NCBI GenBank assembly: GCA_011390855.1
Contig: JAABRN010000212.1
Coordinates: 1 to 10,858 of the forward strand
Length of the DNA: 10,858 bases
Direction of reading: 5' to 3'
From: Hydrogenophaga sp.
Lineage (GTDB): Bacteria; Pseudomonadota; Gammaproteobacteria; Burkholderiales; Burkholderiaceae_C
The translations under genes were made by a program, and so were the position numbers. The notes below the pieces were generated by a model that had not been told where the DNA came from, searched no databases, and saw nothing but the letters and a program-made list of their open reading frames with translations. Positions within the stretch are counted from its first letter, which is position 1, and every line of letters begins with the position of its first letter. Shown here one piece after another: positions 1 to 6,503 of the stretch.

Positions 1-2
1 AC

Positions 3-185
3 GTCATCACCCGCCTGGCCGAGGCACTGGCCGAATGGTTCCCCCAGCACGCCGCCAGCATGGACGCCGGCCTGGCGCTGCACCTGAAATCGGTGGGATT
101 CGACACCCAGACAGAAACCCTGTCCGACCCCAGTCTGGTGCGCCTGGCCAGCATGAGCGGTTGCGGCAGTGTGAGCTGCAGCTGA
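3..185 (+). CDS. C-terminal end of an unrecognised protein (5' end outside the window)
   Basis: An open frame enters from the left edge and ends at a TGA; 60 residues are visible. Codon use is GC-rich at third positions like the rest of the window, so I read it as the tail of a real gene. The visible part looks alpha-helical (LAEALAEWFPQHAASMDAG) and then ends in a Cys-rich tail, MSGCGSVSCS, with two cysteines four residues apart from a Ser/Gly linker. I do not recognise the family and give no function. The tail could be a metal or disulfide site or just a flexible end. The gene converges on the acetyltransferase gene downstream, with about 55 bp between the stops and no clear terminator hairpin there. 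Confidence 0.55.
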   Translation, partial: VITRLAEALAEWFPQHAASMDAGLALHLKSVGFDTQTETLSDPSLVRLASMSGCGSVSCS

Positions 186-240
186 GGTCAAACGACCGTC
201 AACTGGGCGAGCACGCACGGGTGCGCGAGCGGTTGCGGCG

Positions 241-723
241 TCAAGCGCGGGCCAGATCAAGCAACGCCTGCCCCGTGAGGCGGTAACGGATCCACTCGGC
301 TTGCGGGCGCGCACCCAGGCTGTCGTAAAACGCGATGGCGGTTGTGTTCCAGTCCAGCACGCTCCATTCAAACCGCCCGCAGTCGTGCTCCACCGCCATC
401 TGCGCCAGGCGGCGAAGCAATGCCTTTCCTGCACCCGATCCACGGTGCTTCGGAGAAACGTACAGATCCTCCAGGTAGAGGCCGTGGCGTCCCTGCCAGG
501 TGGAATAGTTGAAGAAATACACGGCAAAACCCACCGGCACCTCATCTTCCAGGCAAATCAGGCCAAACACGTTGGGACTGGGGCAGAACAGCGTGCGCTG
601 CACATGCTCAGGTGTGGCCAGCACCTCGTTTTCAGCCTTCTCATAGATGGCCAGCTCACGCACAAACTGGAGGATGAGATCGGTGTCTGCGGGCACGGCA
701 GGGCGGATGTGGAGTGTGTTCAT
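241..723 (-). CDS. GNAT N-acetyltransferase, SSAT/thialysine-acetyltransferase type
   Basis: This is a 160-residue GNAT-fold enzyme that should transfer an acetyl group from acetyl-CoA to an amine; it is cytoplasmic. Residues 83-101 hold the acetyl-CoA motif A, LEDLYVSPKHRGSGAGKAL, with the R/Q-x-x-G-x-G/A signature at 94-99. Residues 122-136 (VLDWNTTAIAFYDSLGA) are the motif B strand and helix with the usual Trp-Asn and Phe-Tyr pair. The order of motifs, the N-terminal IRPA and the C-terminal LLDLA closely follow spermidine/spermine N1-acetyltransferase and its thialysine-acetylating relatives. The substrate is therefore probably a polyamine or a lysine analogue, but this is inferred from family likeness. 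I chose the ATG at MNTLHIRP because similarity starts there; the frame is open for 32 more codons upstream but those look non-homologous. The YjfB-like gene lies about 90 bp upstream on the same strand. Confidence 0.9.
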   Translation of the reverse strand: MNTLHIRPAVPADTDLILQFVRELAIYEKAENEVLATPEHVQRTLFCPSPNVFGLICLEDEVPVGFAVYFFNYSTWQGRHGLYLEDLYVSPKHRGSGAGKALLRRLAQMAVEHDCGRFEWSVLDWNTTAIAFYDSLGARPQAEWIRYRLTGQALLDLARA

Positions 724-815
724 CGATGGCGTTTCGCAGGTATTCAGATCGAAGAAGTATCTGGCGAAACACGTGCTCAGCGCTCCGCCCTGGGCGGCCC
801 ACCACTCCTCTGGCA

Positions 816-1025
816 TCAAACCAGCTTGTTGACCTGCGTACCCAACGATCCGTCACTCGCCAATGGGAGATCGCCCACCACAGCGTTCAGCAGCGCATGG
901 GACGCCGATTCCTGCACTTCCATCGCTTTTTTCAGCAGGTTGATCTGGGCGTCTTGAGAGCTCTGGTTGTTGCGCGTCTGAAGCACGCGATCCACGAGCA
1001 AGGCGGGTGAGATGTTCATGTCCAT
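816..1025 (-). CDS. YjfB-like small putative motility protein
   Basis: This 69-residue protein begins MDMNISPALLVDRV, has a polar middle and then the stretch INLLKKAMEVQESASHALLNA, followed by a short Gly/Leu-rich end. That arrangement (a short N-terminal acidic-hydrophobic start, a helix with LKKAxExQ and a terminal Ala/Leu helix) matches the YjfB family, annotated as putative motility proteins. The biochemical role of the family is not established. A Shine-Dalgarno sequence AAGGG lies 8 nt upstream of the chosen ATG (1034-1038). A second ATG at codon 3 is possible but would be farther from it. No flagellar or chemotaxis gene is in the window, so the motility link rests on family alone. The gene may be cotranscribed with the acetyltransferase downstream. 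Confidence 0.75.
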   Translation of the reverse strand: MDMNISPALLVDRVLQTRNNQSSQDAQINLLKKAMEVQESASHALLNAVVGDLPLASDGSLGTQVNKLV

Positions 1026-1033
1026 GTTGAATT

Positions 1034-1038
1034 CCCTT
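1034..1038 (-). promoter_or_regulatory. Ribosome binding site of the YjfB-like gene
   Basis: On the minus strand AAGGG sits 8 nt before the ATG at 1025. It supports that start over the in-frame ATG two codons later. Confidence 0.6.
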
Positions 1039-1267
1039 ATGAATGTTCAATGTGTATCGGCCCAAACCAAGGTCAGCTTGAGTCGCTGGCGGCCGTTTCG
1101 CCATGCTCTGGCACCGCTTGCACAACCAGTAACAGAACGCACACAATCGCTCCCAAAGCATTCAATTCAGGGAGCGCCGTGCACCACCACACCCAACAAA
1201 GCCTCGCCCGGCAACAGGCGAAACCCGCCGAAAATCGCACCACGCCACCCGGGCGGCAGGCGGGCTG

Positions 1268-2341
1268 ATGTTCAAGCGCATCGTCGACACATTTTTCGCA
1301 CCGTCCACAGCGGGGCCATCGTCTGCCATCTCCCCTGGCAACGCCTCCCCGGACGCCTCCAACGCGCCACCTCCCACCCACATCGAGGCACCAGGTGCTC
1401 AGCCCCTCCACCTGAAGGCGCTGATGCGCGAGGAAAACGGCTTTCCCATGCCCGACTGGGACGCCGTCATGACCTGGCTTGCGACCATTCCTGGCGACAA
1501 GGAACAGGGCGTGGCCTGGGGCCAATGCGAACTGGCGTGGCTGCAGCACCTGCGTGAAGCCCTCGGCGAGGGCTACCGCTTGCGCGTGGCCGACCAGGTG
1601 GCCTTGCTGTCATCGAAAGACGATGCCAGCGCGCGGGCCACCCTGGCCTTCGTCAACCGTGCGCGTCAGCGCATCGTGCGCACATTGGAAGGCGTGGCCG
1701 AAGTGCCCGGTTGGGGGTATGACGTGGTGGTGGTGTTCGACGACCACGACACCTACTACCGTTACGCGGCCAATCACTACCCCGAAGACGGCGAGTTCGC
1801 GCTCAGCAGCGGCATGTACCTGGGTGGAGGCTGCGGGCACTTCGTCACCGTGAAAGACCGGCTCGACACCATCGAACCCGTGATCGTTCACGAACTCACC
1901 CACGCCCTGCTGGGGCACCTGCCCATCCCCGCCTGGCTCAACGAAGGCCTGGCCGTGAACACCGAGCAGCGCTTCTACCCGCAGGCGAGCGGCGCCCACC
2001 GCGGTGGGTACGAAGCATCGCGACAGCACGCCCGCCACCAGCGCTTCTGGGGCCCGGCCGAGATTCAGCAATTCTGGTCAGGCGACTCGTTTCACCGGCC
2101 TGACGAAGGCAACGAACTCTCGTACGACCTGGCACGCATCCTCACCGCCCAGTTCGCCGCAGACTGGCCCCGGTTCCGGGTCTTCGCCAACATGGCCGAT
2201 TCGGCCGACGGCGGCGCTGCTGCTGCTCGTGAACACCTTGGTTTGGAACTGGGCCAGGCGGTGTGTGCGCTGCTGGAGCGGGAATACACGGTGGCGCATG
2301 AGCCGGAGCCAGGAAGGTGGAGAGTAGATGCGACCCACTGA
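1268..2341 (+). CDS. Putative gluzincin metallopeptidase (HELTH motif), cytoplasmic
   Basis: This 357-residue protein carries HELTH at 208-212, followed by WLNEGLA at 223-229. The histidines of HExxH bind zinc and Glu209 would be the catalytic base. The Glu in NEG (226), 14 residues after the second histidine, is the likely third ligand, as in gluzincins of the peptidase MA-like type. Residues 11-45 are Pro/Ala/Ser-rich and probably disordered. Residues 100-150 look like the usual N-terminal domain, and 150-200 (YDVVVVFDDHDTYYRYAA) is the strand-rich part that often precedes the active site in this group. I see no convincing signal peptide or membrane segment, so it should act in the cytoplasm. 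The substrate is unknown. The start follows a GGCGGG-like purine stretch; later ATG codons before residue 60 are possible. It converges with the pilin gene. Confidence 0.75.
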   Translation: MFKRIVDTFFAPSTAGPSSAISPGNASPDASNAPPPTHIEAPGAQPLHLKALMREENGFPMPDWDAVMTWLATIPGDKEQGVAWGQCELAWLQHLREALGEGYRLRVADQVALLSSKDDASARATLAFVNRARQRIVRTLEGVAEVPGWGYDVVVVFDDHDTYYRYAANHYPEDGEFALSSGMYLGGGCGHFVTVKDRLDTIEPVIVHELTHALLGHLPIPAWLNEGLAVNTEQRFYPQASGAHRGGYEASRQHARHQRFWGPAEIQQFWSGDSFHRPDEGNELSYDLARILTAQFAADWPRFRVFANMADSADGGAAAAREHLGLELGQAVCALLEREYTVAHEPEPGRWRVDATH

Positions 2342-2400
2342 ATCTCTGGCCCCGCCGCATGCCGTTTCAACTACGGGGCATACAAAATAAACGCAGAAGT

Positions 2401-2420
2401 TGCCAACTCAGGTGTTGGCA
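2401..2420 (-). terminator. Possible terminator hairpin behind the pilin gene
   Basis: TGCCAAC (2401-2407) and GTTGGCA (2414-2420) form a perfect 7-bp stem with a 6-nt loop in the gap between two convergent genes. On the minus strand it is followed, after about 9 nt, by a T-rich stretch (TTTATTTTGT). On the plus strand no T-run follows. The weak spacing makes this a candidate for the pilin transcript only. Confidence 0.35.
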
Positions 2421-2458
2421 GTTGATCTGGCCGTACAGCGCCTCATCTCTTTGGCCTG

Positions 2459-2998
2459 CTACAGGCAGTTCACCGGCAGGTGAGCTTTGGCAATGTCAGT
2501 CTTGTCGGCACCCATCGCCACCATCTTCTCGGGCGCCTTCGCATGGCCACAAACCCAGGCCACCGGCACGATAGGTGCGTCTTCCACCACGGCGGGGCGC
2601 AGCGTCAGCGTCTTGCCTTGCAGGGCGCCGTTGGCACGGTTGCCGAACAGGATGTGGATCGCACCATCCTCCACCGTGATCGACTTGACCACGTTATTGA
2701 CCATCTTGTCGGCCTCTGGCAAGCCCGCACTTTCGTTGTCCTCAGGCAGGGTCTGCGCGGTGGACCAGGCGGCGGCCACCGGCGCTTTGGCGATGTTTGC
2801 CAGCGGCATGGCCTCCACAATGTGTTCGCGGATGTACTTGCCGGACAGGCTGGGTACGGCCATCAGCGCGATGATGGCGATGATGGCCACCACGACCATC
2901 AGTTCGATCAGCGAAAAGCCGTGCTGGCAACTCTTGGCAGTGTTCACATGCGTGCAGGCGATCTGGCGCCGGGTGGGGATGGTGGCATTCTGCGGCAT
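2459..2998 (-). CDS. Type IV pilin-like protein (prepilin with class III signal)
   Basis: The 179-residue reading from this ATG shows a prepilin peptidase site, QHG|FSLIELMVVVAIIAIIA. Cleavage would fall after Gly27, giving a mature Phe1 (to be N-methylated), the conserved Glu5 (residue 32) and a 20-residue hydrophobic N-terminal helix for the pilus core. Two cysteines, 150 and 178 (VAWVCGH and VNCL), flank the C-terminal D-region, as in many major pilins. The product would be exported to the inner membrane, cleaved by PilD and assembled into a type IV pilus or a pseudopilus. A 27-residue leader is long; an in-frame GTG at 2947 would give a more usual 10-residue leader, and neither start has a strong ribosome binding site. 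No assembly genes are near. An AraC regulator gene lies directly upstream on the same strand. Confidence 0.85.
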   Translation of the reverse strand: MPQNATIPTRRQIACTHVNTAKSCQHGFSLIELMVVVAIIAIIALMAVPSLSGKYIREHIVEAMPLANIAKAPVAAAWSTAQTLPEDNESAGLPEADKMVNNVVKSITVEDGAIHILFGNRANGALQGKTLTLRPAVVEDAPIVPVAWVCGHAKAPEKMVAMGADKTDIAKAHLPVNCL

Positions 2999-3037
2999 TC
3001 GCGAGGTCTGCCCATGCAGAGCATGAGAAGCTTCGGC

Positions 3038-3052
3038 GGCGATACACGTGCC
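3038..3052 (-). promoter_or_regulatory. Candidate sigma-54 (-24/-12) promoter of the pilin gene
   Basis: On the minus strand the sequence reads GGCACGTGTATCGCC. It has GG and GC ten nucleotides apart and matches the consensus TGGCACG-N4-TTGCW except for the first T, the second T of TTGC and the last position. Transcription would start near 3028, about 30 nt before the ATG at 2998. Sigma-54 with the PilS/PilR system is the known control of many pilA genes, which makes this placement plausible. It also argues against the farther upstream ATG at 3061 as a start. Confidence 0.45.
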
Positions 3053-3099
3053 GCCTTGCATTTCCCCAGACCGGTCGCATGGAAAGCGCCGTACGCCCC

Positions 3100-3963
3100 C
3101 TACTCCACCGGTGGCTGAATCCACCCCGGCAGATTCGCCTGATCCATGCGGGTCTTCTCCGCAGGAAAGTAAGCCGACGGCGGTCGTCCATAGCACCTCG
3201 TCCACACCTTGGCAAAGTGGGCCGAATCCACAAAGCCGGCCATCTGAGCCACTTCGGTGAGCGAGTGGCCACGGCCCATGTAGCGGGCAGCGGAGCGGAT
3301 CTTGTTGGACAGGCTGTAGGTGCGCAGGCACACGCCCACCTGACCGGAAAAAAGGCGGGACGCATGTTCGATGGACAGGGACAGTTCTGCCGCCAGCCCT
3401 GAGAGGCTGCGCGACGGTTCCTGGTCGATGGCAGACATCATCCAGCGCACGCGCTCGTCGAGTTCGGGTGGTGGTGGAAAGGCTTGCGCCAGCTGCGCCA
3501 CGGCTTGCCGCACAGCCTTGTCCAGGGCGGGGCCTGTCAGGTTTTGCCTGAGAAACTGGTTGCCGATGTCTCGAAGGGCGTCAAGATTCAGGTGGTCGAG
3601 GCACATCGCGCCTTCGGCGGGCACGGCACCCCTCAACCGGCGGAAGTGCGGATGCGAGGGCTCAAGATCGACCAGCACAAAGGGCACACCACCGGCACGC
3701 AACACGCGGGGCACCAGCGGCGCCACCATGACCAACTGGCCGCTCAGGGTGCCGTGTTCGGTTTCCACTTCCAACGATGTGGATGGGTCCAGCGTGTGAA
3801 GCAGCGTGACAGAGTGCCTGCAGGCACGGCTTTCAAGGCCGGAGCAGACGTAGGTGATGCTGTCGCCCTGCAAGCGTGCGTGTGCCTGGGGGCCACGCGC
3901 AGCGCCGATTGCGGGGCCGCCCGGGTTGGGCGGGAGGTTCGAACTCGGCGGCATGGCGGTCAT
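3100..3963 (-). CDS. AraC-family transcriptional regulator
   Basis: This 287-residue regulator has a divergent N-terminal sensing domain (about 30-160) and a C-terminal AraC-type double helix-turn-helix (about 185-266). The diagnostic stretch is LTEVAQMAGFVDSAHFAKVW followed by GRPPSAYF, which fits the AraC signature of the second helix-turn-helix. The inducer is not identifiable from sequence. The chosen ATG has a strong Shine-Dalgarno, AAGGGAG (3969-3975), 5 nt upstream. The frame stays open for 93 codons farther upstream, but those codons run into the palindromic element and are not coding in my view. The pilin gene lies about 100 bp downstream on the same strand, so this regulator may act on it or be unrelated. 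It may also control itself. Confidence 0.88.
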   Translation of the reverse strand: MTAMPPSSNLPPNPGGPAIGAARGPQAHARLQGDSITYVCSGLESRACRHSVTLLHTLDPSTSLEVETEHGTLSGQLVMVAPLVPRVLRAGGVPFVLVDLEPSHPHFRRLRGAVPAEGAMCLDHLNLDALRDIGNQFLRQNLTGPALDKAVRQAVAQLAQAFPPPPELDERVRWMMSAIDQEPSRSLSGLAAELSLSIEHASRLFSGQVGVCLRTYSLSNKIRSAARYMGRGHSLTEVAQMAGFVDSAHFAKVWTRCYGRPPSAYFPAEKTRMDQANLPGWIQPPVE

Positions 3964-3968
3964 GCGGG

Positions 3969-3975
3969 CTCCCTT
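3969..3975 (-). promoter_or_regulatory. Ribosome binding site of the AraC regulator
   Basis: AAGGGAG on the minus strand, 5 nt before the ATG at 3963. This site sets the start; the next ATG three codons later would be at 14 nt, and the longer upstream frame lacks such a site. Confidence 0.65.
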
Positions 3976-4036
3976 GTCGTGTCTGTGGGCCTCCCTTTCA
4001 ACGCACCGAATGGCCCACACCCTTCGGAACGGCGTC

Positions 4037-4063
4037 AGGGCCTGTTCACACCATTTTTCCAAG
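4037..4063 (+). repeat. Left terminal inverted repeat
   Basis: 27 bases beginning AGGGCCTGTTCACACC, the reverse complement of 4278-4304 except for one base (G versus A in the middle of the right copy). Confidence 0.8.
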
Positions 4064-4068
4064 ATGCG

Positions 4069-4165
4069 TTGCGGATCAAAAAGGCCATGCGCAAGGCGCG
4101 AAACGCAGCCGGGGTCGCCCCCCGGCAAGGCTTCGCAACGCCGCGCATGGCCTTTTTGGCCGCAA
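4069..4165. repeat. First internal palindromic arm
   Basis: TTGCGG followed by AAAAAGGCCATGCGC on the left (4069-4092) is matched by its reverse complement on the right (4143-4165), with a small ATC/GG mismatch between the two blocks. The enclosed sequence pairs imperfectly, including a GC-rich hairpin at 4108-4126. Confidence 0.75.
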
Positions 4166-4174
4166 CCCGAAGGG

Positions 4175-4273
4175 AATGGGTTGAAAACAGCGCCACTCGT
4201 TGTTGCACTCCTAGGCCAGACATCCAGTCTGGCCGTCGTCACGCGCCTAGATTGGCGCTGTTTTCAACCCATT
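4175..4273. repeat. Second internal palindromic arm
   Basis: AATGGGTTGAAAACAGCGCC and one more base (4175-4195) is exactly repeated in reverse complement at 4253-4273. Between them a perfect 8-bp hairpin, GGCCAGAC/GTCTGGCC, sits at 4214-4234. Confidence 0.8.
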
Positions 4274-4277
4274 CGCA

Positions 4278-4304
4278 CTTGGAAAAATAGTGTGAACAGG
4301 CCCT
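4278..4304 (-). repeat. Right terminal inverted repeat
   Basis: Read on the minus strand this repeats the 27 bases of 4037-4063 with a single mismatch. The two copies face each other at the ends of a 268-bp unit. Confidence 0.8.
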
Positions 4305-4779
4305 AGCTCCCCATATGACATCGACAAATCTGTCGCCCATGTTCTCAACCAGGCACGGCCCAAGTGGAATGTTCTGCTTTCGTCCGCCGCCACTGAGATA
4401 CGAAACAGGTCCCGTGATGCGTGCGCATTGGCTTTGAAAGTCCATGGTGCGGTTTCAACCGGGTTTGACACCCGATGTGAGGTGAACAAGTCAGGCCAGG
4501 GCCATCGACGCTTGAGTGGAATCGGGTCGCAAGGGCCATGGACCTGGCGAAGACACGCAGGTTGTTCTGAATCAAACAGGCGGTCTGTGCGGCAGCGGAC
4601 ATGTCCCATGCAGACAGATCCGCGCCAGACGCAGGCGAACTTGCCGACCTTTCATCTCCGGACTTGCATGCGTACGCCAACGAACAGAAACCACCGGAGT
4701 TCGCCAGCACACTCAACCGGGCCAACAAGTGCAGGGTGTCCCTGCCTCCGGCTCCCTACTTACCTGGAGAATTCATTCC
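4305..4779. other. Intergenic region, no gene seen
   Basis: About 475 bp lie between the palindromic element and the operon start. Frames are open in places, but none has a start with a ribosome binding site or a recognisable sequence. I see no clear promoter; the operon promoter should be in its right half. Only the Shine-Dalgarno at 4766-4770 is supported. Confidence 0.5.
4766..4770 (+). promoter_or_regulatory. Ribosome binding site of the duplicated-domain gene
   Basis: GGAGA ends 9 nt before the ATG at 4780. It fixes this start even though the frame is open upstream to an ATG at 4516 that has no such site. Confidence 0.65.
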
Positions 4780-5505
4780 ATGACCTACCGAGGCGAGCGT
4801 TCCCGCGAATTGGACACCGAACAAGGTCGGGTGTTCGAAGTGTCGAAGGTTCGCCTGGCGGCGGACGGGCAGGTTCTGGACGTGCTGTGGGGCGAGGTGA
4901 CCTCTGCGTCTGGCCTCGATGTTGGCGCCGAGGTACAGGCGACCGCCTCCGAGGTGATGGATGCGATCCACGATCGTGCCGTTGTCCTTGCGCTGTTCGA
5001 AACGTCCGAGGCGCATACCAGAAAACGCCCGTTCGTCATCGTGCTTCTTCCCGGAGGCGGGGAGCGCCTTGCCCTCGACGGGCCTGCGGTTCAAGGCCAA
5101 GAACTGGTTGACCTGAGGCCTCTCGAAGCACTTGAAGTGGGTCATCCGGACAACCGCACCACGCAAGATCCCGTGTATTCAAGAGCCCGTCCACCCATCC
5201 ATGCGGTGTCCAAGGTCAGGCTGGATGCAGATGGCCGGATCACTGCGGTTCTCTGGGGAAGGGTGGACCCCAAAACGAACGATTGGGCATCACCGGAGGT
5301 CGTTGCGCCAGTGGAGAAAGCGGCCGATGCACTCCTGGCCAGACATCAGGTTTTTGCGCTGTTTCCATCGACCCATGGGCATCTGCCCGAGCGCCAGTTC
5401 GTCGTGGCCGATTACGACGGCACCAGGACGACCATCGTGCTGGATGGGCCAGCGACTCACGAGCGCGAGGTCCACCACATGGACCGCCTGGACGTGGCGG
5501 ATTGA
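4780..5505 (+). CDS. Unknown protein with two tandem copies of one domain, first gene of the cbpA-cbpM operon
   Basis: I do not recognise this 241-residue family. The protein consists of two copies of a domain of about 98 residues. VSKVRL at 21-26 returns at 143-148, VLWG at 35-38 returns at 157-160, and LDGPA at 99-103 returns at 221-225. All three pairs are offset by exactly 122 residues, so the copies align without gaps and share roughly a third of their residues. Shared features include ADG before VLWG, a helix ending in ALF (71-73 and 193-195) and a late LDGPA turn. There is no signal peptide or membrane segment, so it should be cytoplasmic. Its stop TGA overlaps the cbpA ATG by one base, which implies translational coupling and a role linked to the chaperone. 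Substrate binding or regulation is possible, but I infer only association. Confidence 0.85.
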   Translation: MTYRGERSRELDTEQGRVFEVSKVRLAADGQVLDVLWGEVTSASGLDVGAEVQATASEVMDAIHDRAVVLALFETSEAHTRKRPFVIVLLPGGGERLALDGPAVQGQELVDLRPLEALEVGHPDNRTTQDPVYSRARPPIHAVSKVRLDADGRITAVLWGRVDPKTNDWASPEVVAPVEKAADALLARHQVFALFPSTHGHLPERQFVVADYDGTRTTIVLDGPATHEREVHHMDRLDVAD

Positions 5506-6503
5506 TGGAGTTCAAGGACTATTACAAGGTCCTTGGCGTACCGCGCGAGGCGAGTGCCGATGACATCAAGAAAGCCTTCCGGAAACTGGCTCGCAAGTAC
5601 CACCCTGACGTGAGCAAGGTACCGGATGCAGTCGCGCGCATGAGCGAACTCAACGAAGCCAACGCGGTGCTCTCGGATGCCGAGAAGCGTGCCGCCTACG
5701 ATTCCATTGGACAAGATCGGCGAACGGGAGAGAACTTCACGCCGCCACCTGGCTGGGACGCCGGGTTCGAATTCAGTGGACGCGGCCCACCCATGGCTGA
5801 TGGCGATCACAGCGCCTTCTTTGAGGCGCTTTTTGGGCGGATGGGTGGGCAGGCCAGAGCCCAGCGCCGTGGGCCAGCAGACGCAAGCAACCACAGCGCA
5901 AGAGGCGATGATCATCACGCCTCGATCCTGCTCGACATCGAGGACGCGTGGCAGGGCGCGCACCGCTTGATCACGCTCAAGTCACCCAGAATCAATGCCG
6001 ACGGGCGCACCGAGCTGGTTGAAAGAACGCTTGAGGTCAATATTCCGCCCGGTGTGAAGGCGGGGCAGTTGATCCGCCTCGCTGGACAGGGTTCTGCGGC
6101 GTTCGGTGCCGCGGCGGCGGGTGATCTGCTGCTGGAAGTTCACTTCCGTCCCCATGCACGGTTTCAACTGGATGGCGCCGATCTGATCATGGCATTGCCT
6201 CTTGCTCCCTGGGAGGCCGCTTTGGGCGCGGTGGTGCCGGTGACCTTGCCCGATGGCCGCACGCTCAAGGTGCGTGTGCCTGAAGGCACGCAGGGCGGAC
6301 AGGTGATCACGGTGCGCGGTCGTGGCCTGCCGGCCAGAAACCCCGGGGACCTGGACCTGAATGTGCGGGTGGTCTTGCCGAACGCGCAGGACCCTCAGGC
6401 CAGGCGGCACTATGAGCAGATGGCCGCGGGCTTTCCTGAGTTCGATGCACGCAAGCCAGCAACCGCGGAGCAGCAGCAGGACTCGGAAGGAAGCTCAGGA
6501 TGA
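5505..6503 (+). CDS. cbpA: CbpA-type DnaJ-like co-chaperone
   Basis: This 332-residue J-domain protein stimulates an Hsp70 (DnaK) ATPase and also may bind DNA, as E. coli CbpA does. Residues 4-68 are the J domain, DYYKVLGVPREASADDIKKA onward, with the HPD motif at 33-35. Residues 81-122 are a Gly/Phe-rich linker. The C-terminal substrate-binding and dimer region (138-298) is of the DnaJ_C type, with VNIPPGVKAGQLIRLAGQG at 178-196 and the second beta-domain after it. The zinc-finger Cys repeats of DnaJ are absent, which separates CbpA from DnaJ. It starts on the ATG overlapping the TGA of the upstream gene and ends by overlapping the cbpM start (ATGA). The neighbourhood therefore supports a complete CbpA-CbpM unit plus one extra gene. 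Confidence 0.93.
   Translation: MEFKDYYKVLGVPREASADDIKKAFRKLARKYHPDVSKVPDAVARMSELNEANAVLSDAEKRAAYDSIGQDRRTGENFTPPPGWDAGFEFSGRGPPMADGDHSAFFEALFGRMGGQARAQRRGPADASNHSARGDDHHASILLDIEDAWQGAHRLITLKSPRINADGRTELVERTLEVNIPPGVKAGQLIRLAGQGSAAFGAAAAGDLLLEVHFRPHARFQLDGADLIMALPLAPWEAALGAVVPVTLPDGRTLKVRVPEGTQGGQVITVRGRGLPARNPGDLDLNVRVVLPNAQDPQARRHYEQMAAGFPEFDARKPATAEQQQDSEGSSG

Larger units (their letters stand above)
4037..4304. mobile_element. Palindromic MITE-like element with 27-bp terminal inverted repeats
   Basis: The two ends (4037-4063 and 4278-4304) are inverted repeats of AGGGCCTGTTCACACCATTT and 7 more bases, identical at 26 of 27 positions. Inside, 4069-4092 pairs with 4143-4165 (only an ATC/GG mismatch inside an otherwise perfect stem), and the loop carries a nested GCCGGGG/CCCCGGC hairpin (4108-4126). 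A second arm has a perfect 21-bp repeat (4175-4195 with 4253-4273) around an 8-bp hairpin (4214-4221 with 4227-4234). It holds no gene. I could not find a convincing target duplication: the left flank ends GGCGTC and the right begins AGCTCC. The layout fits a non-autonomous transposable or mobile palindromic repeat, or a long RNA-structure element. It lies 73 bp upstream of the AraC start. Confidence 0.65.

Noticed and set aside
1109..1122. Sigma-54-like TGGCAC-CGC-TTGCA
   Set aside because: Spacing is two bases too short for a functional -24/-12 element.
1073..1165. Small 30-residue minus-strand frame with a hydrophobic stretch (LGAIVCVLLLVVQA)
   Set aside because: A TTG start without a ribosome binding site and overlap with the leader of a plus-strand gene; too weak to call.
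2999..3331. Upstream extension of the pilin frame
   Set aside because: Overlaps the AraC gene in another frame and lies upstream of the proposed sigma-54 promoter.
3964..4242. Upstream extension of the AraC frame by 93 codons
   Set aside because: It runs through the palindromic element, lacks a ribosome binding site, and the strong AAGGGAG before 3963 explains the start.
4511..4541. Possible heat-shock (sigma-32) promoter before the cbpA operon: CTTGAGT ... GCCATGG
   Set aside because: The -10 part matches poorly, and transcription would start about 230 nt before the gene.
4516..4779. N-terminal extension of the duplicated-domain protein
   Set aside because: No homology-like sequence and no ribosome binding site; GGAGA at 4766-4770 supports the ATG at 4780.
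5283..5504. Upstream extension of CbpA inside the preceding gene
   Set aside because: The J domain begins exactly at MEFKDYYKVL at 5505; the extension lies in another frame of the upstream gene.
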